A model generated the notes under the pieces. That model was not told the origin of the DNA and searched no databases. It saw only the letters and a list, made by a program, of their open reading frames with translations. Below, in pieces: positions 40,299-48,335 of a stretch of 64,000 nucleotides of DNA (positions within the stretch are counted from its first letter, which is position 1; each line of letters starts with the position of its first letter). Made by a program: the position numbers and the translations under genes. The stretch is from Saccharomycopsis phalli. Taxonomy: Eukaryota; Ascomycota; Saccharomycetes; Ascoideales; Saccharomycopsidaceae. The DNA is taken from assembly GCA_020342235.1 (NCBI GenBank), contig CP073215.1, positions 992,001-1,056,000 on the forward strand, read 5' to 3'.

Positions 40299-41006
40299 CT
40301 ATGCCTCGTGGATCTCCAAAACAATGCCGTCGCTGTTGTTCTTCAAGATCTTCACTGCAGTCAAATCTCTTACAACATAGTCTGCGCCTGCGTCCTGCAA
40401 CATCTTCTTGTCGTCAAACGAACTCAAGATCCCCACCACAGTAGCCCCTGCAGCCTTACCCGACTTGATGCCCGCAGGGGCATCCTCAAAGACCACGGTC
40501 TTGACGCTGGGGTGTTTCCACCCCGCAGTAACCAACTCGCGGCCCTTTACATACGGCTCAGGGTCTGGTTTTCCTCGGGACACGTCATCAGCAGTGACAA
40601 ATATTCTTGGCTCCTTTACTGGAAGCACGTTCTTGAACCACCCATGTGCCAAGATCGGAGTCCCAGAGGTGCAAATGGCCCACTTTTCGTCGGGCGACTG
40701 GTTCAACGCACCAAGCAACTCAACTGCGCCGGCAATTGGCGTCGACAAGTGGCCGTTGACGACAGAAATGGTCTCGTCAAACTTCTTGGCGGCCCGGTCA
40801 ATGTCGCCGTCAATCGCGAGCTCAGGGAAATATTTCGTAAACGTATCCACAGTCCGTGCCCCATGGGACTTGTGGAAGAGATCCGAGATGTCTATTCCGT
40901 ATTTTTCATGGTAGTCGTTCCAGGTCTTTTCGACCGAGGCAGTGGAGTCGACCAAAGTGCCGTCCAAATCAAACAAAATAATGTCAGTGGTAACTTCAAC
41001 CGGCAT
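40299..41006 (-). CDS. HAD-family sugar/glycerol phosphatase, DOG/GPP type
   Basis: 235 residues from ATG 41006; the frame upstream reaches 41018 without an ATG. HAD motif I is FDLDGTLVDS (nucleophile Asp13, acid Asp15), motif II ICTSGTP, motif III SRGKPDPEPY with its Lys, and motif IV VVFEDAPAGIKSGKAAG. The small cap between motifs I and II and the length match yeast Dog1/Dog2 (2-deoxyglucose-6-phosphatase) and Gpp1/Gpp2 (glycerol-3-phosphatase). The substrate cannot be settled by motifs. Its promoter region carries two minisatellite arrays. Confidence 0.9.
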   Translation of the reverse strand: MPVEVTTDIILFDLDGTLVDSTASVEKTWNDYHEKYGIDISDLFHKSHGARTVDTFTKYFPELAIDGDIDRAAKKFDETISVVNGHLSTPIAGAVELLGALNQSPDEKWAICTSGTPILAHGWFKNVLPVKEPRIFVTADDVSRGKPDPEPYVKGRELVTAGWKHPSVKTVVFEDAPAGIKSGKAAGATVVGILSSFDDKKMLQDAGADYVVRDLTAVKILKNNSDGIVLEIHEA

Positions 41007-41290
41007 TTTGCAGACCAAAAGACTGTTTCCAGATTTGACGCTATTGGAGTCAGCTGACTGCGGCCTAGCCGAAAAAAGCCGACGCGCCTGGCGACTGCAG
41101 CGTGTCCAGCATACCTTGGTTTAGCATTGTATTCATTAACGTGTATATATATCCAAATGGCGTGTGCTGTATTATGTTAGAATATGGCTGATTTCTAGTA
41201 CTGTAGAATGGATGACCTGATATTAGCAGTCAAGAGATTTCAGTAGTGTCAGTAGAATCTTAGTGAATCTCAATAAAATCTTAGTAAAAT

Positions 41291-41380
41291 CTCAGTGAAT
41301 CTCAGTGAATCTCAGTGAATCTCAGTGAATCTCAGTGAATCTCAGTGAATCTCAGTGAATCTCAGTGAATCTCAGTGAAA
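41291..41380. repeat. 10-bp minisatellite, nine copies
   Basis: Nine perfect copies of CTCAGTGAAT with degenerate copies on the left (from about 41235). High identity suggests recent expansion. Confidence 0.95.
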
Positions 41381-41383
41381 TCC

Positions 41384-41522
41384 CATTGACATCATTGACA
41401 TCATTGACATCATTAACATCATTAACATCATTAACATCACATCATTAACATCACATCATTAACATCACATCATTAACATCACATCATTAACATCACATCA
41501 TTAACATCACATCATTAACATC
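41384..41522. repeat. 9-bp then 14-bp tandem array
   Basis: ATTGACATC/ATTAACATC nonamers (about six) grade into about seven copies of ACATCATTAACATC. The shared CATTAACATC core shows the 14-mer arose from the nonamer. Confidence 0.9.
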
Positions 41523-41548
41523 CACAAACCCACCCGTATTCACCAACA

Positions 41549-42790
41549 TCAATCAGCACCAATACTCACCACATTACCATTATTATACTCCTCCTCCCTA
41601 GACTCCCAGTACTCCACCTCATATTGGTGCCGCAAACTCGCAATCTTCCGCCTCACCTCCTCCTCGGTGCCTGCCAAATCACTGATCCGCACACTGGCCT
41701 CATACGTCAACCGCTTCTGCCAGCCATTGTGCTTCTGGCACTTTCGCTTCTCCAACAAACACGACTCAGGAAACACGCTCAAGGCAAGATCGTCCTCCTG
41801 GAGCGCAGCCAAGCTCTCTGCCGTGGGAAATATCTTCTTCAACTCGCCCATGTTGGCTGCGAAAAACTCGTCGTCTGCGATCCGGATCCCAGTCAATCGC
41901 TCTCGGTCCGCCTCAGACAAGTCAAAGTGTAGCTGTGCATCGTCACTAGCCAAATACTCTCTCCAGCGCTGGATGGTGAACACCAACTTGCGGTTGTACC
42001 CACAAACGTCCATTTTCTTGCTGGACCCGCGCTTTTTCGTCTTCTTCACCGGGGTGCTGCTGTCTCCAGCCAAGGACACAAAGTACTCGCCGATTTTCCT
42101 AATCTGCTCCTTCAAATTGTTGAGGTACGCCTGGCGCAACTTGTGATAATTCTGCTCGTCCAATGTGTCCTGGAGCTCATGGTTCAACTGGGTCAAGCGC
42201 ACGTTGTAGCTGCTTTGCGGATCATGGATCTCGACAAAGTCGCCAAACTTGTCCAGGGGAATCGACGGGAACTGACTGCCAATGCCCGAGAAGTTTGTGG
42301 CGTCGAGCCCGTCAATGGAGAGAATCAGGGCAATTTGCGACGCCAGAAGCCCCGACGTGGCTCCAAGAGCAAGGTTCTTGATCCGGCCAAAGTAAATCAA
42401 GCCATGCTCCCTTGAGCAGAACTTGGACTTGCTGCTGATGGGCAAGTAGCATTCGTCCATGAGACACTTTTTCTTGTATACAATCTGGTGGCTCTCGTCC
42501 TCCAATTGGCAGTACGGACAGTAAAACCGGTAGTACAACTTCTCGTAGTCCCGGTTCAACTTCAAGCACCGGAAATGATACCAGTCGTCACATTTATCGC
42601 ACCCCACCATAAGTTCTCCGCCATCTGGCCGTTGGCATATACAGTACACCTCGGCATCCGGTTTCCGTTCGGGCTTCGGGTAAGGGATCTTGACACCATT
42701 GAACTCAAACGACGTCCTGGCCTTGTCGAGCTTGAGCCGTTTTGCCTTGGTACCGGTTTCAGGCTTCCGTCGCTTCTTGTCGTCCGACAT
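41549..42790 (-). CDS. SPP1: COMPASS subunit SPP1 (PHD finger, CFP1-like)
   Basis: 413 residues from ATG 42790 (the frame runs on to 42853 without ATG). Basic N-terminus, then a PHD finger from Cys50 to Cys94 (CICQRP, VGCDKCDDWYHFRC, RFYCPYC), the H3K4me3-reading module. It is followed by a second Cys cluster CLMDECYLPISSKSKFCSREHG, as in Spp1/CFP1. The long helical C-terminus matches the Set1-interacting region layout. Spp1 supports H3K4 trimethylation and, in meiosis, tethers H3K4me3 sites to the break machinery. Its ATG overlaps in antisense the first possible ATG of the S33 peptidase on the other strand. Confidence 0.92.
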   Translation of the reverse strand: MSDDKKRRKPETGTKAKRLKLDKARTSFEFNGVKIPYPKPERKPDAEVYCICQRPDGGELMVGCDKCDDWYHFRCLKLNRDYEKLYYRFYCPYCQLEDESHQIVYKKKCLMDECYLPISSKSKFCSREHGLIYFGRIKNLALGATSGLLASQIALILSIDGLDATNFSGIGSQFPSIPLDKFGDFVEIHDPQSSYNVRLTQLNHELQDTLDEQNYHKLRQAYLNNLKEQIRKIGEYFVSLAGDSSTPVKKTKKRGSSKKMDVCGYNRKLVFTIQRWREYLASDDAQLHFDLSEADRERLTGIRIADDEFFAANMGELKKIFPTAESLAALQEDDLALSVFPESCLLEKRKCQKHNGWQKRLTYEASVRISDLAGTEEEVRRKIASLRHQYEVEYWESREEEYNNGNVVSIGAD

Positions 42791-42821
42791 GGAGAAGCCC
42801 GAAAACCAAATTTTCTGCAAA

Positions 42822-44321
42822 ATGTCCCCACTGCCTCGGGTAATAAACGTCACGGGAGGCTCCGGCTACGTGATACTAGACTCGTATAAAACAAACGACG
42901 TCTATAATTGGGTGCTCGAATTCCAGGCCCCGTTGTTTTACGGCTCTTTGGGCAAGCTGATTTCAATCGTCGCTACTGTTACCCAATATGCAAAGCACGT
43001 CAAGGATGGCAAGTTCCCTGAGTTTGGACCCGAAGATAAGCTCGTATGTTTCCTCCAGGGAGGCCCTGGGTTTGCCTCGTACAAGCCCCTCGACTCCAAG
43101 GGCTTTATCGGATGTCTTTTGGAAAAGAATTATACCGTGGTCAACTACGACCAGCGAGGCACGGGACTCAGTACGCCGCTCAGTGCCCAGACCCTTGCTC
43201 AATTGGGCGACGAGTTGGGCTTTGGCAGCAGCCTTGACAATGTCGACGAGTATTTGCCGCTTATTTCCGCATTCAGGGCCGATTCCATCGTACAAGACTG
43301 CGAGCTTATCCGGAAAAGCCTCCTCCAGCACCACCAGAAATGGTCCATCATGGGTCAGTCTTACGGGGGATTCTGCTGCAACACATATCTTTCCTTTTAC
43401 CCGGAATCGTTGCTGGAAGTCTTCATCACCGGCGGCATTCCTGAGATTGGTCCAGACGCAAATGTCGACCACGTCTACCAGGCAACATACAAGCGTACCA
43501 TGGATAGAAACGCGCACTACTACACAAAGTATCCAAGCGACATCCAGCGGGTGAAGCGTGTCATAAAATATTTGCACGACCACCATGTCGCCTTGCCAAA
43601 TTCAGGCCGCTTATCCGTGGAACGATTCCAGCAAATCGGATTGAAGTTTGGGGCCTCGGGAGGCACTGATCTGGTGCACCAGCTTGTGTTCAAGTTGGAC
43701 TACGAAATCAGAAAGCTAGGCTTCCTCACCTACGAGCTGTTGTCCAGAGTCCAGGACATGTTGGGGTTTGACACCAATGTCATTTATGCGCTCTTCCAGG
43801 AAGCAATATACATGGACGGGCCGGGAAAATGCAGCAGGTGGTCGGCCGAGCGACTCAGACACACGGAGAAGCGTAGCCGGTTGTTTGATATTCCCAATTC
43901 CTTGGACAAGCAGTGGACAGAGACCCTGGACCCGGTGTTTTTCACTGGCGAAATGGTGTACCAGTCCATGTATGACGACTATGCTGAGTTGAGGGCGTTG
44001 AAAAAATTGGCATATGCGATTCACGAGCACGATAAGTGGAACAGCTTATACAATCTCGAGACGTTGCGCAAGGTGTATGACTCAAAAGACTCGCACCGGT
44101 GGAGTGGGGAAATGGGGGAACCGCATATTGTGAAAGTGGTGGCTGCGATTTACTACAACGACCATTATGTGGACTTTGATCTCAGCAGAATGACGGCAGA
44201 GAATGCCTATGGGAAGATCCGGACGTATGTGACGTCGCAGTTTTTCCATAATGGGTTGGGTGCGTCTCCGGAGATTGTCATGGAGAATTTGTTTAAGTTG
44301 TTGGAGCAAGAGGTGGATTAG
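42822..44321 (+). CDS. proline iminopeptidase-like alpha/beta hydrolase (S33)
   Basis: 499 residues from ATG 42822; an ATG at 42789 in the same frame would add 11. Alpha/beta-hydrolase marks: LQGGPGFAS (oxyanion HGGPG-type with Gln for His), VNYDQRGTG, nucleophile elbow IMGQSYGGFC, and the large cap inserted after it typical of prolyl aminopeptidases. Candidate acid and histidine lie late in the chain (for example GEMGEPHIVK is near the end). Releases N-terminal Pro or similar residues from peptides; cytosolic, no signal peptide. Head-to-head with SPP1, leaving at most 31 bp between start codons. The exact start is uncertain for that reason. Confidence 0.82.
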   Translation: MSPLPRVINVTGGSGYVILDSYKTNDVYNWVLEFQAPLFYGSLGKLISIVATVTQYAKHVKDGKFPEFGPEDKLVCFLQGGPGFASYKPLDSKGFIGCLLEKNYTVVNYDQRGTGLSTPLSAQTLAQLGDELGFGSSLDNVDEYLPLISAFRADSIVQDCELIRKSLLQHHQKWSIMGQSYGGFCCNTYLSFYPESLLEVFITGGIPEIGPDANVDHVYQATYKRTMDRNAHYYTKYPSDIQRVKRVIKYLHDHHVALPNSGRLSVERFQQIGLKFGASGGTDLVHQLVFKLDYEIRKLGFLTYELLSRVQDMLGFDTNVIYALFQEAIYMDGPGKCSRWSAERLRHTEKRSRLFDIPNSLDKQWTETLDPVFFTGEMVYQSMYDDYAELRALKKLAYAIHEHDKWNSLYNLETLRKVYDSKDSHRWSGEMGEPHIVKVVAAIYYNDHYVDFDLSRMTAENAYGKIRTYVTSQFFHNGLGASPEIVMENLFKLLEQEVD

Positions 44322-44433
44322 TGATGTGGTGTGGGTTGTATAAATAATACAGTGCCGTGTCGGTAAGTGTAATTGTACAAGTGTTTTATTGTAATTGTAC
44401 AAGTGTTTTATCAGTAATTGAATTGTATTGTAT

Positions 44434-44553
44434 CAGTAATTAATCAAGTTTTTGGTAATTGCATTGTATTGTATCAGTAATTAATCAAGTTTTTGGTAAT
44501 TGCATTGTATTGTATCAATAATTAATCAAGTTTTTGGTAATTGCATTGTATCA
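44434..44553. repeat. 41-bp tandem repeat, about three copies
   Basis: CAGTAATTAATCAAGTTTTT through GTAATTGCATTGTATTGTAT repeated at 41-bp spacing (44434, 44475, 44516), in the convergent gap between the S33 peptidase and RNase T2. Confidence 0.9.
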
Positions 44554-44579
44554 CGGTAATTCTATATGCAGTTCTCACT

Positions 44580-45791
44580 TCACAACGGCACAACCTTCAA
44601 GTTAAAATTAATACTATGATCGTCCCCACTATACACCTTCGAATACGAATACCTCTTTGGAGCACTATCTGCACTCCAGTCCTGCTTCCCATTCACACCC
44701 AAGTACCCACTCAGCTTGTCGTACTGAAATTGGATCGGCTTGGTCTTTCTGCCACACACAAACGACCCGTCGTCGCTTAGAGCACACGGCCCACTTCGCG
44801 TCCGGAGATTGTACCCACCAAATGGCGCCTTGCTGAGATAATAAGTCGCACAGCTGCCTCCGACGTACCATCTTCCCGTGCGGATCAAACAGCCCTGTTG
44901 GTTGGATAACTTCAAATGAACTCTGACAGGCCTGTCGTTCGACGGAGGCTGCTTTCCAAGCGATCCCTTTGGAAAAAACTTGATTCCAGTCTCCGGACAG
45001 TTGCCCTTGACCAAGGTCTCCAACGGCGAGAAATTCTGCCCAAGAAGCGATCCCTTGAGCGAATTGAAGTACCAAACCTCCTGTATACCGCCAAACCGGT
45101 TACATTTGACAAACGGCGTGGCCCCAAACCGGCTCCTCAACGCCAGCTCAATCTCCAGCTTGGTGTAAGTTGTCTCGGTGGACGGATGAATTCCGGCCTC
45201 AGCAAGCCACTGGAAAGTAGGCAAGTTCTGGAACAAGTTGACAGTGACCTTGAAGAAGTCGACGACGTTCTGACGGGTCCGATACTGCGTGTCAAACCGT
45301 CGGTAGCATGACTCCTTGATGGAGGAGACACACGTGCCGTGCTTATTGAACTCGTGCAACCACAAGCTCTCGTCGTTGTGATTGATATTCAACCAGTTGC
45401 GGCGCATCTCGGCTAGCAATTCAGTCTCGCCAAACTCGGTGAGAATCTCGGTGACGTTTTTGATGTTCATGGCGTTGTCGCAAAACTGCTCAAACGAGCC
45501 GTCGCAATTATCCGGCCATAGCCCATGCAACGTGAACGTCGTGTTGTCGCCAATGGCAGGGTAGTAGTTCCAGAACTGCGTCGAGAGGAATAGCGCGTCC
45601 TCATAACAACACTTATCAACTGCTCCCTTGGCTTGGCATGACACTGGGGTATCAACCGGGCATGACGGGCCAGGAATGTCGTTGAAATAGCGTGATAGTG
45701 CTAGTGGCTGTTGCTGGAGAGAAGCCACACAGGAAATAAAGAGGAAAAGCCCCGAAGTTAACATGTAAAGAGGTGAGATGGAATTCGGCAT
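44580..45791 (-). CDS. RNY1: secreted/vacuolar ribonuclease T2
   Basis: 403 residues. A signal peptide (about residues 1-23, hydrophobic LTSGLFLFISCVAS) leads to the T2 domain. Active-site segment CAS I is FTLHGLWPDNCDGS and CAS II is LWLHEFNKHGTC, giving the two His, Glu and Lys of the T2 family, with many Cys for disulfides. A C-terminal extension beyond about residue 270 (QEVWYFN... VRVHLKLSNQQGC ... WYVGGSCATYYL) matches the Rny1 tail, which distinguishes yeast Rny1 from short plant enzymes. Rny1 is released from the vacuole under stress and cleaves tRNAs. A CACGTG box lies at 45815-45820 close to the ATG. Confidence 0.93.
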   Translation of the reverse strand: MPNSISPLYMLTSGLFLFISCVASLQQQPLALSRYFNDIPGPSCPVDTPVSCQAKGAVDKCCYEDALFLSTQFWNYYPAIGDNTTFTLHGLWPDNCDGSFEQFCDNAMNIKNVTEILTEFGETELLAEMRRNWLNINHNDESLWLHEFNKHGTCVSSIKESCYRRFDTQYRTRQNVVDFFKVTVNLFQNLPTFQWLAEAGIHPSTETTYTKLEIELALRSRFGATPFVKCNRFGGIQEVWYFNSLKGSLLGQNFSPLETLVKGNCPETGIKFFPKGSLGKQPPSNDRPVRVHLKLSNQQGCLIRTGRWYVGGSCATYYLSKAPFGGYNLRTRSGPCALSDDGSFVCGRKTKPIQFQYDKLSGYLGVNGKQDWSADSAPKRYSYSKVYSGDDHSINFNLKVVPL

Positions 45792-46363
45792 GGCCCGCTT
45801 TATACCTTATCTGGCACGTGCCCCGATGAGGTCATGGGCAGGATGTATAGAAGTGATTGGGTTGTGTTTTTACTGTATGATGGGTACTATGGTGGTGTAG
45901 TTATAATTGGATGCCGTGTTTTGAGGAGGGTTGATTAATTGGAGCAAATACAAATTAATAATGTACGATGTGAGATTGACTAGAGGGTAGTATGAAATCC
46001 AATTGTAGAGCTATAACTTGAGCAATTGTAATCAATGGTGACTATAAACTTGAGCAATTGTAGTAACAACTATAAACATGTCTAATTATACTCAGCCATA
46101 AACTTGTCCAATTGTAGTCAACCACAACTCTAACAATCATGGTCAATGGTAGCTATAAACTTACGTAATAGTAGTCAATGGTAACCATAAACTTGTCCAA
46201 TTAGAGCCAACTATAAACTTGTGCAATTGTAATCAACCATAAACACGTCCAATTACAGTCAACTACAACTCTTCCTATCATACTCACATAAACTCATCAC
46301 CATAATCACATAAACTCATCATCATACTCACCTAAACTCGTCCACAGTCATCACCCCTCCAAA
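45792..46363. other. intergenic region with degenerate repeats
   Basis: RNase T2 promoter on the left. From about 46005 to 46345 degenerate units resembling ATAAACTTGTCCAATTGTAG recur every 28-31 bp, more decayed than the other arrays. Confidence 0.6.
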
Positions 46364-48283
46364 TCACTCAAGATCACCATACTGCTTGTCGGAAAGAAAA
46401 ACCTTCTTTCGCATGCCCCTCGGCAAGTACCGCTGGTTCACCTTGCCGTCCTTGTAGTTTGGATTATACTTGTATCCCGTGCCATAGCCCAAGTCTTTCA
46501 TCAAGTCAGTAGGAGCATTGCGGATGTGCATGGGAATCGGCAAAGACAATGCGCTGGGACACTCGGCGAAAAACGACTCGATTGCGTCGCTGGTGTGTTT
46601 GATCCGAGCTGATTTCGGAGCCTCACACAACCGGTAGACCAACTGGACAATGGCCAAGTCGCATTCGGGAAGCCCGAGCTTGGTCACGGTGTAGTATACT
46701 GCATTGGCAAACTCTAGCAAGGACTGGCCTGAGGACGCAGACTCGTCGAGCTCGTCGGTCAAAATCCCCTGGAGGAAGTTGCAGATCTCCAACGGGTCAG
46801 TTTTCTGCTGGAAGAGAAACGCCAAGTACACTAGTGCGGCGTCCGGGTCGCTTCCAATGATGCACTTGTGCAATGCGCTCCACAAGTCCGCCAGCTCGAC
46901 ACAGGACGCCTGGCTGCTGATAAGAGTGTGCGAGAGAAACTCTCTGAGCTGGTCGGTGGAGACTGTGATTTTATTCTTGGTTCCCTTGGACGGAGACCAC
47001 TCGGTTTCGAGAAGTTGCAACTGCATGTCGCGAGTAAGGTACCGGGAGTAGTTTCGGCCAAGAGCCTCCAAAGTTTTGAGGGCAAGCCGGTAGTCGCCGC
47101 AGATTTGGGCGAGGTACGTCTTTGCGTCGGCAAACAACACGATGGGCTGCTGCTTGTGCAAGAGGATACGCGACTTGTTGATGTGCACCAAGGCGCGGTT
47201 GATGACACGCAAGATGTCGTCAGAGGTTGGCTGTTGGAGATGGAACAACTGGCACCGGGACAATAAGGCGTCGTTGATTTTGTAGGACGGGTTTTCCGTG
47301 GTGCACCCAAAGAAGGTCATGTCGTTGTTCTCAATCAACTTGAGAAAGTAGTCCTGCTGGAGCTTGCTGAACCGGTGGATCTCGTCAAGGAACACAATCA
47401 TCTTGACGCTGCCGTTGGTCCGGCGCAACCGCACGTACTTCTCGTAGATTGCCTTCAACTCCGCAAGTCCGCACGAAACCGCACTGAACTCGTACATCTG
47501 GTAGTGTCGCGCAACCAGGCTCTGCTTGATTTCCTGCAAAATCAACCGCACAAGCGTGGTCTTCCCAACGCCCGGGTCGCCCCAGAAGAGCATCGACGGC
47601 ACTACCCCGGTGTAGATCCACTTGGTGATGATTCCATCATGGCCCACGAGATCCTGTTGGCCCACGTACTCGGCCAAGCTCCGGGGCTTTAGCACCTCGT
47701 ACAATGGGAAAGCATCGTCGTACTTGAGTTTTTTGATTTCCACCGTCTTTTCGTCCAAGAGATGGTCCAATTTATCGTAGTACTTGGTGTGCATGTCTTC
47801 TACTCGAAAGTTGCCCTTGTCCTCAATGTCTTTTGGAGGTGGTGCTCCGAGTCTGAGTCCGAGCTGCTTGCCTCCCTCCTTTGCGCTGATCCGGGGTGCC
47901 ATTGTGTTTGGCTTGTCTTTTATCTTGGTCTTGGTCTCTTGCTTAATCTTGGTCTCCTGCATAATCTTCACTTCCTGTTTATCTTTCACCTCCTGTTTAT
48001 CCTTCACTTCCTGTTTATCATTCACTTCCTGTTTATCATTCACTTCCTGTTTATCTTTCACACCCTGTTCATCATTCACCTCCCGTTTAATCCTCCCCTC
48101 CTGCTTAATCCTCCCCTCCCTCCTCCGCTTGACATCTTTTATACCGTGCCACATGTTGAGCCCCAAGGAATTAAACTTCCGCTTCACCGCAACAATCTCG
48201 ACATCGCCACACTCATGGCTCACCAAATCCTGATAGCTAAACTCCTTCTTGCACTTGTCACAGGGAAACTCCAACGCTGACAT
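46364..48283 (-). CDS. MGS1: MGS1/WRNIP1/RarA AAA+ ATPase with expanded linker
   Basis: 639 residues. The N-terminal C2HC finger CDKCKKEFSYQDLVSHEC (8-25) resembles a UBZ ubiquitin-binding finger. A linker (about 66-122) consists of KQEVND-type hexapeptide repeats. The AAA+ core contains Walker A GDPGVGKTT (from about 234), Walker B VFLDEIHRF, sensor I CTTENPSY and LLSRCQLF (arginine-finger helix). The C-terminal clamp-loader-like domain ends SLPIPMHIRNAPTDLMKDLGYG...YNPNY, highly diagnostic for MGS1/RarA. It acts at stalled replication forks with PCNA and Pol delta. Yeast Mgs1 is 587 residues; the excess is mostly the repeat. Divergent from RAD16 with only 52 bp between starts. Confidence 0.95.
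   Translation of the reverse strand: MSALEFPCDKCKKEFSYQDLVSHECGDVEIVAVKRKFNSLGLNMWHGIKDVKRRREGRIKQEGRIKREVNDEQGVKDKQEVNDKQEVNDKQEVKDKQEVKDKQEVKIMQETKIKQETKTKIKDKPNTMAPRISAKEGGKQLGLRLGAPPPKDIEDKGNFRVEDMHTKYYDKLDHLLDEKTVEIKKLKYDDAFPLYEVLKPRSLAEYVGQQDLVGHDGIITKWIYTGVVPSMLFWGDPGVGKTTLVRLILQEIKQSLVARHYQMYEFSAVSCGLAELKAIYEKYVRLRRTNGSVKMIVFLDEIHRFSKLQQDYFLKLIENNDMTFFGCTTENPSYKINDALLSRCQLFHLQQPTSDDILRVINRALVHINKSRILLHKQQPIVLFADAKTYLAQICGDYRLALKTLEALGRNYSRYLTRDMQLQLLETEWSPSKGTKNKITVSTDQLREFLSHTLISSQASCVELADLWSALHKCIIGSDPDAALVYLAFLFQQKTDPLEICNFLQGILTDELDESASSGQSLLEFANAVYYTVTKLGLPECDLAIVQLVYRLCEAPKSARIKHTSDAIESFFAECPSALSLPIPMHIRNAPTDLMKDLGYGTGYKYNPNYKDGKVNQRYLPRGMRKKVFLSDKQYGDLE
47920..48090 (-). repeat. 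in-frame 18-bp minisatellite (KQEVND units)
   Basis: About six to seven units encoding NDKQEV/KDKQEV hexapeptides, with decayed KIMQET, KIKQET copies at the C-terminal side, in the linker between the finger and AAA+ core of MGS1. Confidence 0.9.
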
Positions 48284-48335
48284 GGGTGCGTGCAGGTGAA
48301 ATTTTCAAGTCATTGCCGATTTCTAATCAAGCACC

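Larger units (their letters stand above)
41007..41548. other. intergenic region dominated by minisatellites
   Basis: Between the HAD gene start and the SPP1 stop. After a short unique stretch it is mostly the 10-bp and 14-bp arrays listed separately, ending 27 bp from the SPP1 stop codon. Confidence 0.6.

Noticed and set aside
41291-41522. Short regular direct repeats considered as a CRISPR array
   Set aside because: Units are head-to-tail without unique spacers, and the genome is a yeast; this is a minisatellite.
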